NCBI GenBank assembly: GCA_963976055.1
Contig: CAXBJB010000004.1
Location: 62,001-126,000 of the forward strand
DNA: 64,000 nucleotides
Direction: 5' to 3'
DNA from: UBA1479 sp963976055
GTDB taxonomy: Bacteria; Pseudomonadota; Alphaproteobacteria; Rhodospirillales; Casp-alpha2
Numbering within the stretch: position 1 is the first letter of the stretch; every line of letters starts with the position of its first letter. Made by a program: the position numbers and the translations under genes. The notes under the pieces are model-generated. The model searched no databases and was not told the origin of the DNA. It saw only the letters and a program-made list of their open reading frames with translations. Below are positions 1-8,355 of the stretch, in pieces.

Positions 1-1745
1 TTGAGGCGCGGATGCGCCCCCCAGGCCGGGCGCACGGCGTGGCCCGCCATCAGGCTGTCGAGCAGGGCCGGATAATCGCGGCCCCGAACGGGGCCCAGGC
101 CCGGCAGGGCGTCCAGCACCTCGTTCATGAAGCGGGCGGCGGCCTCGCCGTCCTCGCCGGCCCACAGGCGCTCGGCACCTGTCTCCTCGCCGCTCGCCGC
201 CAGGGCCTCCGCGAAGGCGAGATGGGCCGAGGCGAGGTCTTGGGGGGCGACCTCTCGGTTCTTGATCAGATCGGCGAAGGGCGCGGCGGCCCGTTCCAGG
301 CGGTCGATCAGGCCGGGCAACGGCCCCGGCTCCTTCAGCAGCCGGACGGCGGCGCGCAGGCCCGCGATGCCCGGCGCGGGGCGGATGCCGCGCACAATCT
401 TCGCCGTCTCCAGCCGCCGGGCGAGGGCGCGGAGATGCGCCGGGTCGCCGGCAAGCGCCGCCTTGGGATGCTTAAGGGCGGCGAGCAGGGGCACCGGCGC
501 GAAATCTTCCGCCGCCAGGGCGGCGGTCAGGCGCAGGAAAGCCCCGGCGGCCGTTTCCGCCAAGGGCGTGCCGGCGGAATCGTCCAGCGCCACGCCCCAG
601 CGCGCCAGTTCCGCCTTGACGCGGCGGGCCAGTGCCCGATCCGGCGTCACCAGGGCCGCGGTCTTGCCGGGGGTTTGCAAAGCTTCGCGCAGCGCCAGGG
701 CGATGACCGAGGCTTCCTCGGCCAAGGTGGCGCAATCGATACGGGCGAGGCCCGCTACCACCGCTGCCGCGTCCGCGACGGCACCCGGCGCCCCGGCGGC
801 CCCGGTGACGGCGGCGGGGCGCAGCGCCCGGCTGAACAGATCGCTCCGCGCCTTGTGGCCGGGTGCCGTCCCGCCGATCTCCGGCGCCCAATCGGCGACT
901 GCGGCCCGGTCGCAACCGAACCGCGCCAGCAGATGCTTCAGGCCGTATTGCGGATGGTGCGGCTCCAGCGCCGCCCAGGCGTCGTCGGCCATGTCGCGGT
1001 CGAGGCCGGGCAGGATCACCGCCCCCTTGGGCAGGCCGGCGATCACGGCCAAGAGGTCCGCCGTCGCCGGGATCGAGCCGGTGGAGCCGGCGGCGATCAC
1101 CGGCGTGGCCGGCGGCTGCCGGCGCCAGGCCTCGGCGCGGTGTTGCAAAACCCGGTTGCGCCGCTCGGCGCCGTCCAGGCATCCGGCCTCGTCCAGGTAT
1201 GCGGGCCAGGCTTCGGCGACGATGTCGAGGAAGCTGACCGTCTTCTGCCAATGTTCGGCCAATTCGTGGTCCGGCGGGATCAGGTTTTTGATCTCCCGGA
1301 AGTCGAGCCGTTCCGTCGCCACCTGGTCCATCAGGCGGGCCAGTTCCTGGGCCAGGCGGAGCGCCTGGTCCGGCGTTTCGGCGCGGCCGGGAACGGCGCG
1401 GATGAGCGACGCCAAAAGGGCTTGGCGGCGCATGCCGGGGAGGGTCGGGGCCAGGTCGAGATCCCCCGATTCGGCGCTTTCGCCGCCATCCAATTCGTCG
1501 ATTTCGACATCGCCCAGCGGCGTCAATTTGGGCAGCAGCACGGTGCGCCCGCCGGCGGCGCGCAAAAAGGCCTCGGTCAGGGCGCGGATGGCGCGCCGGG
1601 TCGGCAGCAGGACCTGATAATCGGCGAGCCGTTCCGGGTCGCCGCCCGTTTCAGCCAGCAGACTTTCCGCCAGCACGTCGACGAAGGGCCGACCCGGGTG
1701 GATCGTGAAGACCTTGGGAATGCCTGTGCCCCCCGGGGGGGTCAT
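1..1745 (-). CDS. addB: AddB, double-strand break repair helicase-nuclease subunit (5' part only)
   Basis: N-terminal 581 codons of the AddB subunit of the AddAB (RecBCD-like) helicase-nuclease, which resects double-strand breaks for RecA loading. The frame starts with ATG at 1745 and stays open to the window edge; the 3' part lies outside. The reading contains LLPTRRAIRALTEAF and LPKLTPLGD, which I recognise from alphaproteobacterial AddB (usually about 1000 residues). The C-terminal nuclease and iron-sulfur cysteines are not in view. The start overlaps the murU stop (ATGA), so addB is translated from the tsaE-amgK-murU-addB operon, a conserved alphaproteobacterial order, and addA would be expected next. 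An equally long frame on the plus strand is a GC-rich shadow. Confidence 0.9.
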   Translation of the reverse strand, partial: MTPPGGTGIPKVFTIHPGRPFVDVLAESLLAETGGDPERLADYQVLLPTRRAIRALTEAFLRAAGGRTVLLPKLTPLGDVEIDELDGGESAESGDLDLAPTLPGMRRQALLASLIRAVPGRAETPDQALRLAQELARLMDQVATERLDFREIKNLIPPDHELAEHWQKTVSFLDIVAEAWPAYLDEAGCLDGAERRNRVLQHRAEAWRRQPPATPVIAAGSTGSIPATADLLAVIAGLPKGAVILPGLDRDMADDAWAALEPHHPQYGLKHLLARFGCDRAAVADWAPEIGGTAPGHKARSDLFSRALRPAAVTGAAGAPGAVADAAAVVAGLARIDCATLAEEASVIALALREALQTPGKTAALVTPDRALARRVKAELARWGVALDDSAGTPLAETAAGAFLRLTAALAAEDFAPVPLLAALKHPKAALAGDPAHLRALARRLETAKIVRGIRPAPGIAGLRAAVRLLKEPGPLPGLIDRLERAAAPFADLIKNREVAPQDLASAHLAFAEALAASGEETGAERLWAGEDGEAAARFMNEVLDALPGLGPVRGRDYPALLDSLMAGHAVRPAWGAHPRL

Positions 1746-2509
1746 CGATAGGTCCGCCCGGCGAACCGTTCGGACATGTAGTCCTCGGCCTCGGCCAGAC
1801 CGTCGGGGGTGCCGACATGGAACCATTCGCCGTCATGCATGACGCCGTAAAGCCGCCCGGCCTCGATCGCCTTGTCGTAGAGGACGTTGAGGGAGAACGC
1901 CCCCTCGGGCGCCCCCTCGAACAGGCGCGGATGCAGGATCTGCACGCCCGTGAACAGCCAGGGCGCGACCTCCATCTCGGGCCGGCGGGTCAGCTGCCCG
2001 TCCGGTTCGGCGCAGAAATCGCCGGGCCCTTCGTATCCGAACGCCTCGACCGTCGAATGCAGCAGCAACAGGCCGTCCATCTTGTCGTCGTCCCAGCACG
2101 ACGCCAGACGCGGCAGGATGGGATGCGGGCCGTTAAGCAGCAGGGCGTCGGAATTGGCGACGTAGAAGGGGGCGTCGCCGAACAGGCGCAGGGCGTTCCT
2201 GACCCCGCCGCCCGTCTCCAGGCGTTCGGCCTCGCGGACAATGGCGATGCGCGGCGTGGCCCGCCCGGCGAGATGGCTTTCCATCTGTTCGGCCAGATGG
2301 AACACGTTGACCACGGCCTCCGTGACGCCCGCTTCCTCCAGCCGGTCGAGCATGTGGTCGATGAGGGCGCGGCCGTCGACCGCGATCAGCGGCTTCGGCG
2401 TGTTGTCCGTCAGGGGGCGCATGCGCGTGCCCAGGCCCGCGGCCAGAACCATGGCCTTGGCCGGTCCTTTCACCGGCCCCGGCGCCGAGGCGTCCGGGGC
2501 GGAGGTCAC
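1742..2509 (-). CDS. murU: MurU-like N-acetylmuramate-1-phosphate uridylyltransferase
   Basis: Nucleotidyltransferase of 255 residues. It carries the sugar-nucleotidyltransferase signature AAGLGTRMRPLTDNTPKPL near residues 23-41 and a later metal-binding region around VANSDALLLNG. In the MurU family the enzyme turns MurNAc-1-phosphate into UDP-MurNAc, so recycled cell-wall sugar bypasses de novo synthesis and fosfomycin-sensitive MurA. The assignment is strengthened by its partner AmgK immediately upstream, with a 4-bp overlap at 2506-2509. The addB start overlaps its stop. A glucose-1-phosphate-type transferase would look similar, but the operon favours MurU. Confidence 0.85.
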   Translation of the reverse strand: MTSAPDASAPGPVKGPAKAMVLAAGLGTRMRPLTDNTPKPLIAVDGRALIDHMLDRLEEAGVTEAVVNVFHLAEQMESHLAGRATPRIAIVREAERLETGGGVRNALRLFGDAPFYVANSDALLLNGPHPILPRLASCWDDDKMDGLLLLHSTVEAFGYEGPGDFCAEPDGQLTRRPEMEVAPWLFTGVQILHPRLFEGAPEGAFSLNVLYDKAIEAGRLYGVMHDGEWFHVGTPDGLAEAEDYMSERFAGRTYR

Positions 2510-3528
2510 GCCGCCGCCTCGGGCTGGGAGGGCGCGGGGACGATGCGGGTGTCGGCCGGGATGGCGGCGTCGATCCAGGCCTTGACCTCGGCCAGGGCCG
2601 GATGGGCCAGGGAGCGTTCCAGCATCCGCCAGACATGGGGGATGTGGGCCAGGTATTGCGACTTGCCGTCGCGGTGGCTGAGCCGCGTGAAGATGCCGAT
2701 AACCTTGGCGTGGCGCTGGGCGCCCAGGATGGCGTAGCTCGCCCCCAGGGCCTCGTGGTCCATGTCCGGAAAGGCGGCGAGATAGCGCGCCAGCATATGG
2801 GCGGTCAGCACGGGATCGACCGCGCGCCGGGCGTCCTCCAGCAGCGACATCAGGTCATAGACCGGCGATCCCGCGACCGCGTCCTGGAAATCCAGCAGGC
2901 CGCAGCGCTGAATGCCGGTGCGGTCCTTCAGCCAGATCAGGTTGTCGACGTGGAAATCCCGCAGCACCAGGGTCTTGGGCTGGGCCAGGACCTGGCGAAA
3001 GGCGGGGCGCCAGGCTTCCTGATAGGCCTCGCGGGCGTCGTCGTCGATCTCGGCCCCGGTGACCGCCGGCAGGTACCAGTCGGTCAGCAGGCTGGCTTCC
3101 TCCATCAGCTTGCGTTCGTCATAGGGCGGCAATGCCCGGGGGATGGCGGCTTCGGGGGCACGGTCGTGGATATGGATCAGCACGTCGACGGCGCAGGCGT
3201 AAAGCGCCTCGGCGTCGGCGCCGTCGGCCAGCATGCGGGTATAGGTGTCGTCGCCCAGGTCTTCCAACAACAAAAGGCCCGCGGCCGCGTCTTCGGCATA
3301 GACCTCGGGCGCGCTCAGGCCCAGCTTCAGCAGATGCCGGGCGACGGAAACGAAGGGGCGCACGTCTTCCTTGGGCGGCGGCGCGTCCATCAGCACGGCG
3401 CGGCGGTCGCCGTCGGTCAGGCGGTAATAGCCTCGGAACGAGGCATCGGCGGCGAGCACCCTGCGCGTAGCATGGCCCCAGCCGTGTTGGTTCAGGAAAC
3501 CGGCAATCAGGTCGTCACGTTCAGTCAT
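2506..3528 (-). CDS. amgK: AmgK-like anomeric MurNAc/GlcNAc kinase (aminoglycoside phosphotransferase fold)
   Basis: Cytoplasmic kinase of 340 residues with the aminoglycoside-phosphotransferase fold. The catalytic loop LRDFHVDNLIW (HxDN) is followed by the metal-binding LLDFQDAVAG. AmgK phosphorylates MurNAc at the anomeric carbon, providing the substrate of MurU, whose gene overlaps its 3' end. Its own start overlaps the tsaE stop by 8 bp, so tsaE, amgK, murU and addB form one translationally coupled operon. A generic aminoglycoside or choline kinase is the alternative; position beside murU decides for AmgK. Confidence 0.85.
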   Translation of the reverse strand: MTERDDLIAGFLNQHGWGHATRRVLAADASFRGYYRLTDGDRRAVLMDAPPPKEDVRPFVSVARHLLKLGLSAPEVYAEDAAAGLLLLEDLGDDTYTRMLADGADAEALYACAVDVLIHIHDRAPEAAIPRALPPYDERKLMEEASLLTDWYLPAVTGAEIDDDAREAYQEAWRPAFRQVLAQPKTLVLRDFHVDNLIWLKDRTGIQRCGLLDFQDAVAGSPVYDLMSLLEDARRAVDPVLTAHMLARYLAAFPDMDHEALGASYAILGAQRHAKVIGIFTRLSHRDGKSQYLAHIPHVWRMLERSLAHPALAEVKAWIDAAIPADTRIVPAPSQPEAAA

Positions 3529-4021
3529 GGAGCTCCGCTCGTTTCAATCGTTCAGTCCAGTCGCCGCCGCCGGACAGCTGTACCCGCCGTTGGGTTTCGC
3601 TTTCGCCGGGCGAAAGCTTGATGTCGAGCCGCCCGGCCGGCAGGTAAGGCCCCAGGCGTTCCGGCCATTCGATCAGGGAGATGCCTTCGGCGAAGGCGTC
3701 CTCGATATCCAGCTCGAAGGCTTCCTCGGGGTCGTTCAGGCGGTAAAGGTCGAAATGATGCACGGTGGCGTCCGCCCCGTCATAGGGCTGGACCAGGGTG
3801 AAGGTCGGGCTCGGCACCTCTTCGTCCGCGCCGAGAAGGGCCTGCACGAAGCCACGGGCGATGACGGTCTTGCCCATGCCCAGCCCGCCCCACAGGGCGA
3901 TCACGTCGCCGGGCCGGCAGACCGCCGCCAGGCGCGCGCCAAGGGACAGGGCCGCGTCCTCCCCCTCCAGGGTCAGGGCGAAACCGGCCGGTTCCTCGCT
4001 TGCATGCGCCATCGCAACCAT
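3521..4021 (-). CDS. tsaE: TsaE, tRNA threonylcarbamoyladenosine synthesis ATPase
   Basis: Small P-loop ATPase that drives turnover of the TsaBDE complex making t6A37 on ANN-decoding tRNAs. Visible are the P-loop GGLGMGKT, the family block VPSPTFTLVQPY and LIEWPERLGPYLP. The usual family P-loop is GDLGAGKT, so Asp and Ala are replaced by Gly and Met while the Lys-Thr pair is kept. The frame is open to an ATG at 4087, but homologues begin near residues 23-26 of that reading. I place the start at ATG 4021 (166 aa), with 4012 as an alternative; both have only a weak Shine-Dalgarno (AAGAG). It opens the operon to amgK. Confidence 0.88.
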   Translation of the reverse strand: MVAMAHASEEPAGFALTLEGEDAALSLGARLAAVCRPGDVIALWGGLGMGKTVIARGFVQALLGADEEVPSPTFTLVQPYDGADATVHHFDLYRLNDPEEAFELDIEDAFAEGISLIEWPERLGPYLPAGRLDIKLSPGESETQRRVQLSGGGDWTERLKRAELHD

Positions 4022-4137
4022 CGCCGCTCTTTTAACGAAAATACCCTTGCGGGGACAAGGCTTGACCTGACCCGCCGGGCCCGCCATGTAAGGAATCCCG
4101 AATAACAGCCCTAAAAAGACCGAAGGAGCAGGCGCAG

Positions 4138-5175
4138 GTGTCCCAGACGCCGGAACGGACGGATGTGGTGATCATCGGCGCGGGCCCCGTGGGCCTGTTC
4201 GCGGTGTTCGAATGCGGCATGCTGGGCCTGAAGTGTCACGTGGTCGACGCCCTGGAAATGCCAGGCGGGCAGTTGAGCGCACTCTACCCGGAAAAACCCA
4301 TTTACGATATCCCGGGATATCCCCGGATCGGCGCCCAGGACCTGGTCGACCGCCTGACCGAACAGGCGGCACCCTTCGATCCCGTTTATCACCTGGGCAG
4401 CCCGGTCACGGGGCTGGCGCAGCGGTCCGGCCTCTGGCGGGTCGAGACCGCCCGGGGCACGGCGATCGCCGCCCCCACGGTCATCGTCTGCGCCGGGGTC
4501 GGCGCCTTCGGGCCCAATCGCCCGCCCTTGGACGGCATCGAAGCCTATGAGGACCAGGGCCCCGGCCTGGGCGTCAAATACATGGTCGGGCGGATCGAGG
4601 ATTTCCGGGGCCGCCGCGTGGTCATCGCCGGCGGCGGTGACAGCGCCGTCGATTGGGCATTGTCCCTGGCGGATGTCGCCGAAAGCCTGGCCGTGGTCCA
4701 CCGCCGCGCCAAATTCCGCGCCGCCCCCGACAATGTGCGCAAGCTCGAGGATTTGGCGGCGGCGGGCAAGGTCGATCTGGTCATTCCTTATCAGCTGGGC
4801 GGGCTCGAAGGGATGGGTGGGCGGCTCGACGCCGTCATCGCCCGCGATCTCGACGGCAATGCGCGGCGGCTTCCCGCCGATGTCCTGCTGCCCTTCTTCG
4901 GCATGCTGCAGCAACTGGGGCCGATCGCCGACTGGCAATTGGACTTGCGGGACAATCATATCGCCGTCGACCCGGCGACCATGGCGACGGACCGCCCGGG
5001 CCTGTTCGCGGCTGGCGACATCGCCACATATCCCGGCAAGCTGAAGCTGATCCTGACCGGCTTCGCCGAAGCCGCCGCCGCCGCCCACGGCGCCCATGCG
5101 GTGGCGCGGCCGGGCGAGATTCTGCATTTCGAATATTCCACGACCAAGGGCGTGCCCGGTCTGGGGGACGACTAG
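4138..5175 (+). CDS. Ferredoxin/flavodoxin-NADP(+) reductase, thioredoxin-reductase-like type
   Basis: FAD- and NADP-binding oxidoreductase of 345 residues. The FAD Rossmann motif GAGPVGL lies near residue 16, followed by MPGGQLSALYPEKPIYDIPG. A second dinucleotide motif, GGGDSAVDW, sits in the middle, and LFAAGDIATYPGK contacts FAD near the C-terminus. The CxxC pair of true thioredoxin reductase is absent, and the C-terminal STTKGVPG tail fits the YumC-like ferredoxin-NADP reductases. These exchange electrons between NADPH and ferredoxin or flavodoxin. It starts with GTG at 4138 behind AAGGAG, and an SDR gene follows after 3 bp. Confidence 0.85.
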   Translation: MSQTPERTDVVIIGAGPVGLFAVFECGMLGLKCHVVDALEMPGGQLSALYPEKPIYDIPGYPRIGAQDLVDRLTEQAAPFDPVYHLGSPVTGLAQRSGLWRVETARGTAIAAPTVIVCAGVGAFGPNRPPLDGIEAYEDQGPGLGVKYMVGRIEDFRGRRVVIAGGGDSAVDWALSLADVAESLAVVHRRAKFRAAPDNVRKLEDLAAAGKVDLVIPYQLGGLEGMGGRLDAVIARDLDGNARRLPADVLLPFFGMLQQLGPIADWQLDLRDNHIAVDPATMATDRPGLFAAGDIATYPGKLKLILTGFAEAAAAAHGAHAVARPGEILHFEYSTTKGVPGLGDD

Positions 5176-5178
5176 GCC

Positions 5179-5949
5179 ATGTCGGCGGACCCCAAGGTCG
5201 CGGTCGTCACGGGGGCCGCGCGCGGCATTGGGCTGGCCACGGCCAGGGCGTTCCTGGGCGCCGGCTGGCAGGTCGCTGTCCTCGACATCGACGAGACGGA
5301 ACTGGACCGCGCGGCATCGGCCCTGGCCCCCGGCGATGCCGTCCTCGCCATTCAGGTCGACGTCGCCAACCCGGATCAGGTCCGGGCGGCGGCGGGCCGG
5401 ATCCAGGACGCCTTCGGCCGCGCCGACGCCCTGGTCAACAACGCAGGCGTCGCCGTGTTCAAGCCGATCCTGGACACGTCCTACGACGAATGGCGGCGCG
5501 TGCTCGACGTCAACCTGTCGGGTCCCTTCCTGATGACCCAGGCGTTCGCACCCCTGATGATCGCGGGCGGCGGCGGGGCCATCGTCAACATCGGATCGAT
5601 CTCGGGCCTGCGCGCCTCGACCCTGCGCGTCGCCTACGGCACGTCGAAGGCGGGCCTGGCGCATCTCACCAAGCAGCAGGCGGCGGAACTGGGCGAGGAG
5701 GGCATCCGCGTCAACCTGGTCGCGCCCGGCCCGGTCGACACGGCCATGGCCAAGGCGGTGCACACGCCGGACATCCGCGCCGGCTACCACGACGCCATTC
5801 CCTTGAACCGCTACGGCCTGGAAGAAGAGATCGCCGCGGCGATCCTGTTCCTGTGCGGCGATCAGGCGCGCTACATCACCGGCCAGACGCTTGCCGTCGA
5901 CGGCGGGTTCGACGCCACGGGTATCGGATTGCCGTCGCTGCGGGGCTAG
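5179..5949 (+). CDS. SDR-family NAD(P)-dependent oxidoreductase
   Basis: Classical short-chain dehydrogenase/reductase of 256 residues. The nucleotide motif TGAARGIG is near residue 11, followed by NNAGVAV, the active-site Ser in NIGSISG, and the YGTSK (YxxxK) catalytic pair. PGPVDTAMAK and a C-terminal ITGQTLAVDGGF complete the family pattern. The substrate cannot be told. It starts 3 bp after the upstream flavoprotein stop, so both are probably co-transcribed, and a cytochrome c gene follows after 35 bp. Unlike the SDR at 20.7 kb, its catalytic residues are intact. Confidence 0.85.
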   Translation: MSADPKVAVVTGAARGIGLATARAFLGAGWQVAVLDIDETELDRAASALAPGDAVLAIQVDVANPDQVRAAAGRIQDAFGRADALVNNAGVAVFKPILDTSYDEWRRVLDVNLSGPFLMTQAFAPLMIAGGGGAIVNIGSISGLRASTLRVAYGTSKAGLAHLTKQQAAELGEEGIRVNLVAPGPVDTAMAKAVHTPDIRAGYHDAIPLNRYGLEEEIAAAILFLCGDQARYITGQTLAVDGGFDATGIGLPSLRG

Positions 5950-5984
5950 ACGCCCCGGAGACGCGGCACTCGGGAAGGAGCAAC

Positions 5985-6641
5985 ATGCGCATCGGGGGAT
6001 TGCCGAAAACGCTTTTGGGGGCTGCCGTCGTTTTTGCTACGACAGCCCTTACCTCGACCGTTGCGCCGGCCGAACCGCCGCCCGCCGCCGTCGTGCCCTG
6101 CTTGCCGTGCCACGGGCGCGACCGCCTTCACGAGAAACCGCAGGTGCCGTCGATCCTGGGCCAGGACGCCAAATACCTGTTCCACCAGATCACCGCATTC
6201 CAGCGCGTGTTTGCGCCCCGCGGCAGCGGGTTCACGCGCCTGGAGCGCAATCACCCGGTGATGAGCGCCGAAGCGCCCAAGGTGGCGCGCGAGGACATCG
6301 GCGCGGTCGCGGATTATTTCTCCCGCCAGGCCTGCGTCAACGCCCGCGACCTGGACGGCGGCCCGTCGGACCCGTTGCCGCCGCCCCTGCTCGCGAAGCG
6401 CTGTTTTCTCTGTCACGGCGAGGCGGGCCGCAGCCACCACGCGTTCATCCCGACCCTGGCCGGACAGCGGCGGACCTATCTGAGCGCCCAACTGAAGTCG
6501 TTCCGCGACACCCGTTGGATCGACCTGACCCGGCCAGGCCAGTCGCGCGTGCACAGCATGATGACCCGCCAGGGCATGCCGCTTAATGACGCACAGATCG
6601 ACGACCTGGCGGCCTATTTTTCCAGCCAGAACTGCCGCTAA
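5985..6641 (+). CDS. Diheme cytochrome c, c4-like, exported
   Basis: Periplasmic electron carrier of 218 residues. A signal peptide of about 29 residues (hydrophobic LLGAAVVFATTALTS) precedes two c-type heme motifs. These are CLPCH at residues 39-43 and CFLCH in the second half, giving two class I cytochrome domains as in cytochrome c4. Possible Met axial ligands lie in HPVMSAEAP and SMMTRQGMPL. The ATG at 5985 is preceded by GGAAGGAG. A longer open frame running in from 4653 is an artefact of the GC-rich sequence. The gene follows the FNR and SDR genes on the same strand, but a functional link is not established. Confidence 0.87.
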   Translation: MRIGGLPKTLLGAAVVFATTALTSTVAPAEPPPAAVVPCLPCHGRDRLHEKPQVPSILGQDAKYLFHQITAFQRVFAPRGSGFTRLERNHPVMSAEAPKVAREDIGAVADYFSRQACVNARDLDGGPSDPLPPPLLAKRCFLCHGEAGRSHHAFIPTLAGQRRTYLSAQLKSFRDTRWIDLTRPGQSRVHSMMTRQGMPLNDAQIDDLAAYFSSQNCR

Positions 6642-6768
6642 CCGCCGGTTCCCGCCTGCCGATATCCACGTCTTTCGTCCGGGTCGTGCGAACCATGTCT
6701 TAATGTTAGACTTATATCATGTCGCGCTGTGCCCCGTTCGCCAAAGGGGACGAGGAAGGGGATATCGG

Positions 6769-7575
6769 GTGAATCCATCGACCATTGCCGGGATCGTCAT
6801 CGGTTTTTGCATCGTCATCGCCGCCGTCGCCTTCAGCACGGATAGTTGGGGCGTGTTCGTCAACCTGCCGGGTCTCGTTCTGGTTCTGGGCGGAACGGTC
6901 GCGGCGACCCTCATCAGTTATCCCATGCGTGAGGTGCTGCGGGTGCTCAAGGTCTTTCTTGTCGTGCTCAGGAATGAGCGGCTGTACGAAAAGGAAGACG
7001 TCGAGGAACTGGTCGAGGTCGCCAAGCTGATCTCCGCCGGCCAGGCGCCCAAAATCGAAGATCAGCTTTTGCGCGTCAAAAGCCCGTTCCTGCGCACCGG
7101 CATTCAGCTTGTCGCGGACGGCGTGCCGCTTGCCGATATTCAGGACCTTTTGGAATGGCGGATCAACCGCTTGCGCATAAAGGAACGGGCGGAGGCGGCG
7201 ATCTTCCGTTCCATGGGGGCCTATGCGCCGGCATTCGGTCTTGTCGGCACGCTTCTCGGTCTGCTCAACATGCTACAGAACCTGGGGGCCGGCTCCATCG
7301 ACGTGATCGGCGCGAACCTGGCGCTTGCGCTGGTCACGACGTTCTACGGCATCCTCCTGGCGAACCTGGTGTTCGTCCCCGTTGCGGTCAAGCTCGAGGG
7401 ACGGACCGAGCAGCGGGTCGCGCTGCTCAACATGGTGATGGAAGGCATTCGTCTGGTGAAGGAGGAACGGTCCCCCAGCTACATCCGCGAAACCCTGCGC
7501 TCGTTCATGGAAAACCCCGGTGACGAGGTCGCCGGCAATGACAAGACCAAGTACGGCGTCGGGTTCGCGAGATGA
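6769..7575 (+). CDS. motA: MotA-like proton-channel subunit of a flagellar-type stator
   Basis: Integral membrane protein of 268 residues in the MotA/PomA family. Two N-terminal membrane segments (AGIVIGFCIVIAAVAF; VNLPGLVLVLGGTVAATL) and two more after residue 150 (APAFGLVGTLLGLL; LALALVTTFYGILLANLVF) flank a charged cytoplasmic loop, the expected layout. The start is the GTG at 6769 with GAGGAAGGGG upstream; the frame is open further 5' but that part is not MotA-like. Its stop overlaps the motB ATG (ATGA at 7572). No other flagellar gene lies in the window. Confidence 0.88.
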   Translation: MNPSTIAGIVIGFCIVIAAVAFSTDSWGVFVNLPGLVLVLGGTVAATLISYPMREVLRVLKVFLVVLRNERLYEKEDVEELVEVAKLISAGQAPKIEDQLLRVKSPFLRTGIQLVADGVPLADIQDLLEWRINRLRIKERAEAAIFRSMGAYAPAFGLVGTLLGLLNMLQNLGAGSIDVIGANLALALVTTFYGILLANLVFVPVAVKLEGRTEQRVALLNMVMEGIRLVKEERSPSYIRETLRSFMENPGDEVAGNDKTKYGVGFAR

Positions 7576-8339
7576 CGTACCGTCCGCACAAGCGGCCGCC
7601 AGCCGGTTCGGCGGACAAAAGGCACCGGTCGCGGTGGGCCGCCGCCGATGTCGCGCCGCCGGGCGGCGACCCGGGCGCCGTTGGTCCCTGGCTGCTCAGC
7701 TATGTCGATATCATCAGCCTTCTGGTCGCCCTGTTCGTCGTGCTGCTGTCCCTGTCCCAATTCGACAAGCCGGCCTATCGTTCGATGATCGATTCGCTTC
7801 AGGGCGCGGCGCGCGGCGCGCCGACCCTCAAAGGGCCGCCCCGGCTTTCCCCGTTTCCCCCGGCCCCGCCGGCGGAACCGGCGGCCGACCGCCGCGACGC
7901 CATTATTTCGTCGCTGCGCGACAGCGTCGCCGGGGCCGGCATGTCGGACGACGTGGACATCCGCCAGCGTGAGGGCGGCGTCGAAATCTCGATCGGGGAA
8001 AGCGTGCTGTTTCCCTCGGGCGTGGCCGATCTGGTCGCCGATGGCGAGACCCTGCTGGCCGCGCTGGCGCCCGTGTTCGCCACCGGCGATTACGCCCTTT
8101 CGGTCGAGGGCCATACGGACGCCGTGCCCATCGCCAGCGACCGCTTTCCCTCCAATTGGGAGTTGTCCTCGGCCCGCGCCAGCAGCGTCGTCCGCTTCCT
8201 GATCGGCAAGGAAATCGATCCGACGCGCCTGACCGTGGTCGGCCATGGCGACACCCAGCCCATCGCCGCCAACGACACGGCCGAGGGCCGCGCGCGGAAC
8301 CGGCGCGTGAACTTCATCCTTCAGGTGCCGGGGAAATAG
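7572..8339 (+). CDS. motB: MotB-like stator subunit with OmpA peptidoglycan-binding domain
   Basis: Protein of 255 residues with a short cytoplasmic N-terminus and one membrane helix (residues 40-63). The helix starts LLSYVDIISLLVALFVV and contains Asp46, the expected ion-binding residue. A Pro/Ala-rich linker leads to a C-terminal OmpA-type domain with VEGHTDAVP, NWELSSARA and GRARNRRVNF, which anchors the stator to peptidoglycan. It overlaps motA by 4 bp, so the pair is translationally coupled. The stop lies 16 bp from the convergent HD-GYP gene. Confidence 0.88.
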   Translation: MTYRPHKRPPAGSADKRHRSRWAAADVAPPGGDPGAVGPWLLSYVDIISLLVALFVVLLSLSQFDKPAYRSMIDSLQGAARGAPTLKGPPRLSPFPPAPPAEPAADRRDAIISSLRDSVAGAGMSDDVDIRQREGGVEISIGESVLFPSGVADLVADGETLLAALAPVFATGDYALSVEGHTDAVPIASDRFPSNWELSSARASSVVRFLIGKEIDPTRLTVVGHGDTQPIAANDTAEGRARNRRVNFILQVPGK

Positions 8340-8355
8340 TCCGGAAGAGGCAGGC

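Noticed and set aside
12..1751. Plus-strand open frame of 579 codons opposite addB
   Set aside because: Low-complexity Gly/Arg/Gln-rich translation with no family features; the minus-strand frame reads as AddB. It is a high-GC shadow.
4653..6641. Long plus-strand frame that could fuse an upstream protein to the diheme cytochrome c
   Set aside because: Before 5985 it runs out of frame through the FNR and SDR genes and is Arg/Gly-rich; a signal peptide and Shine-Dalgarno mark the true start at 5985.
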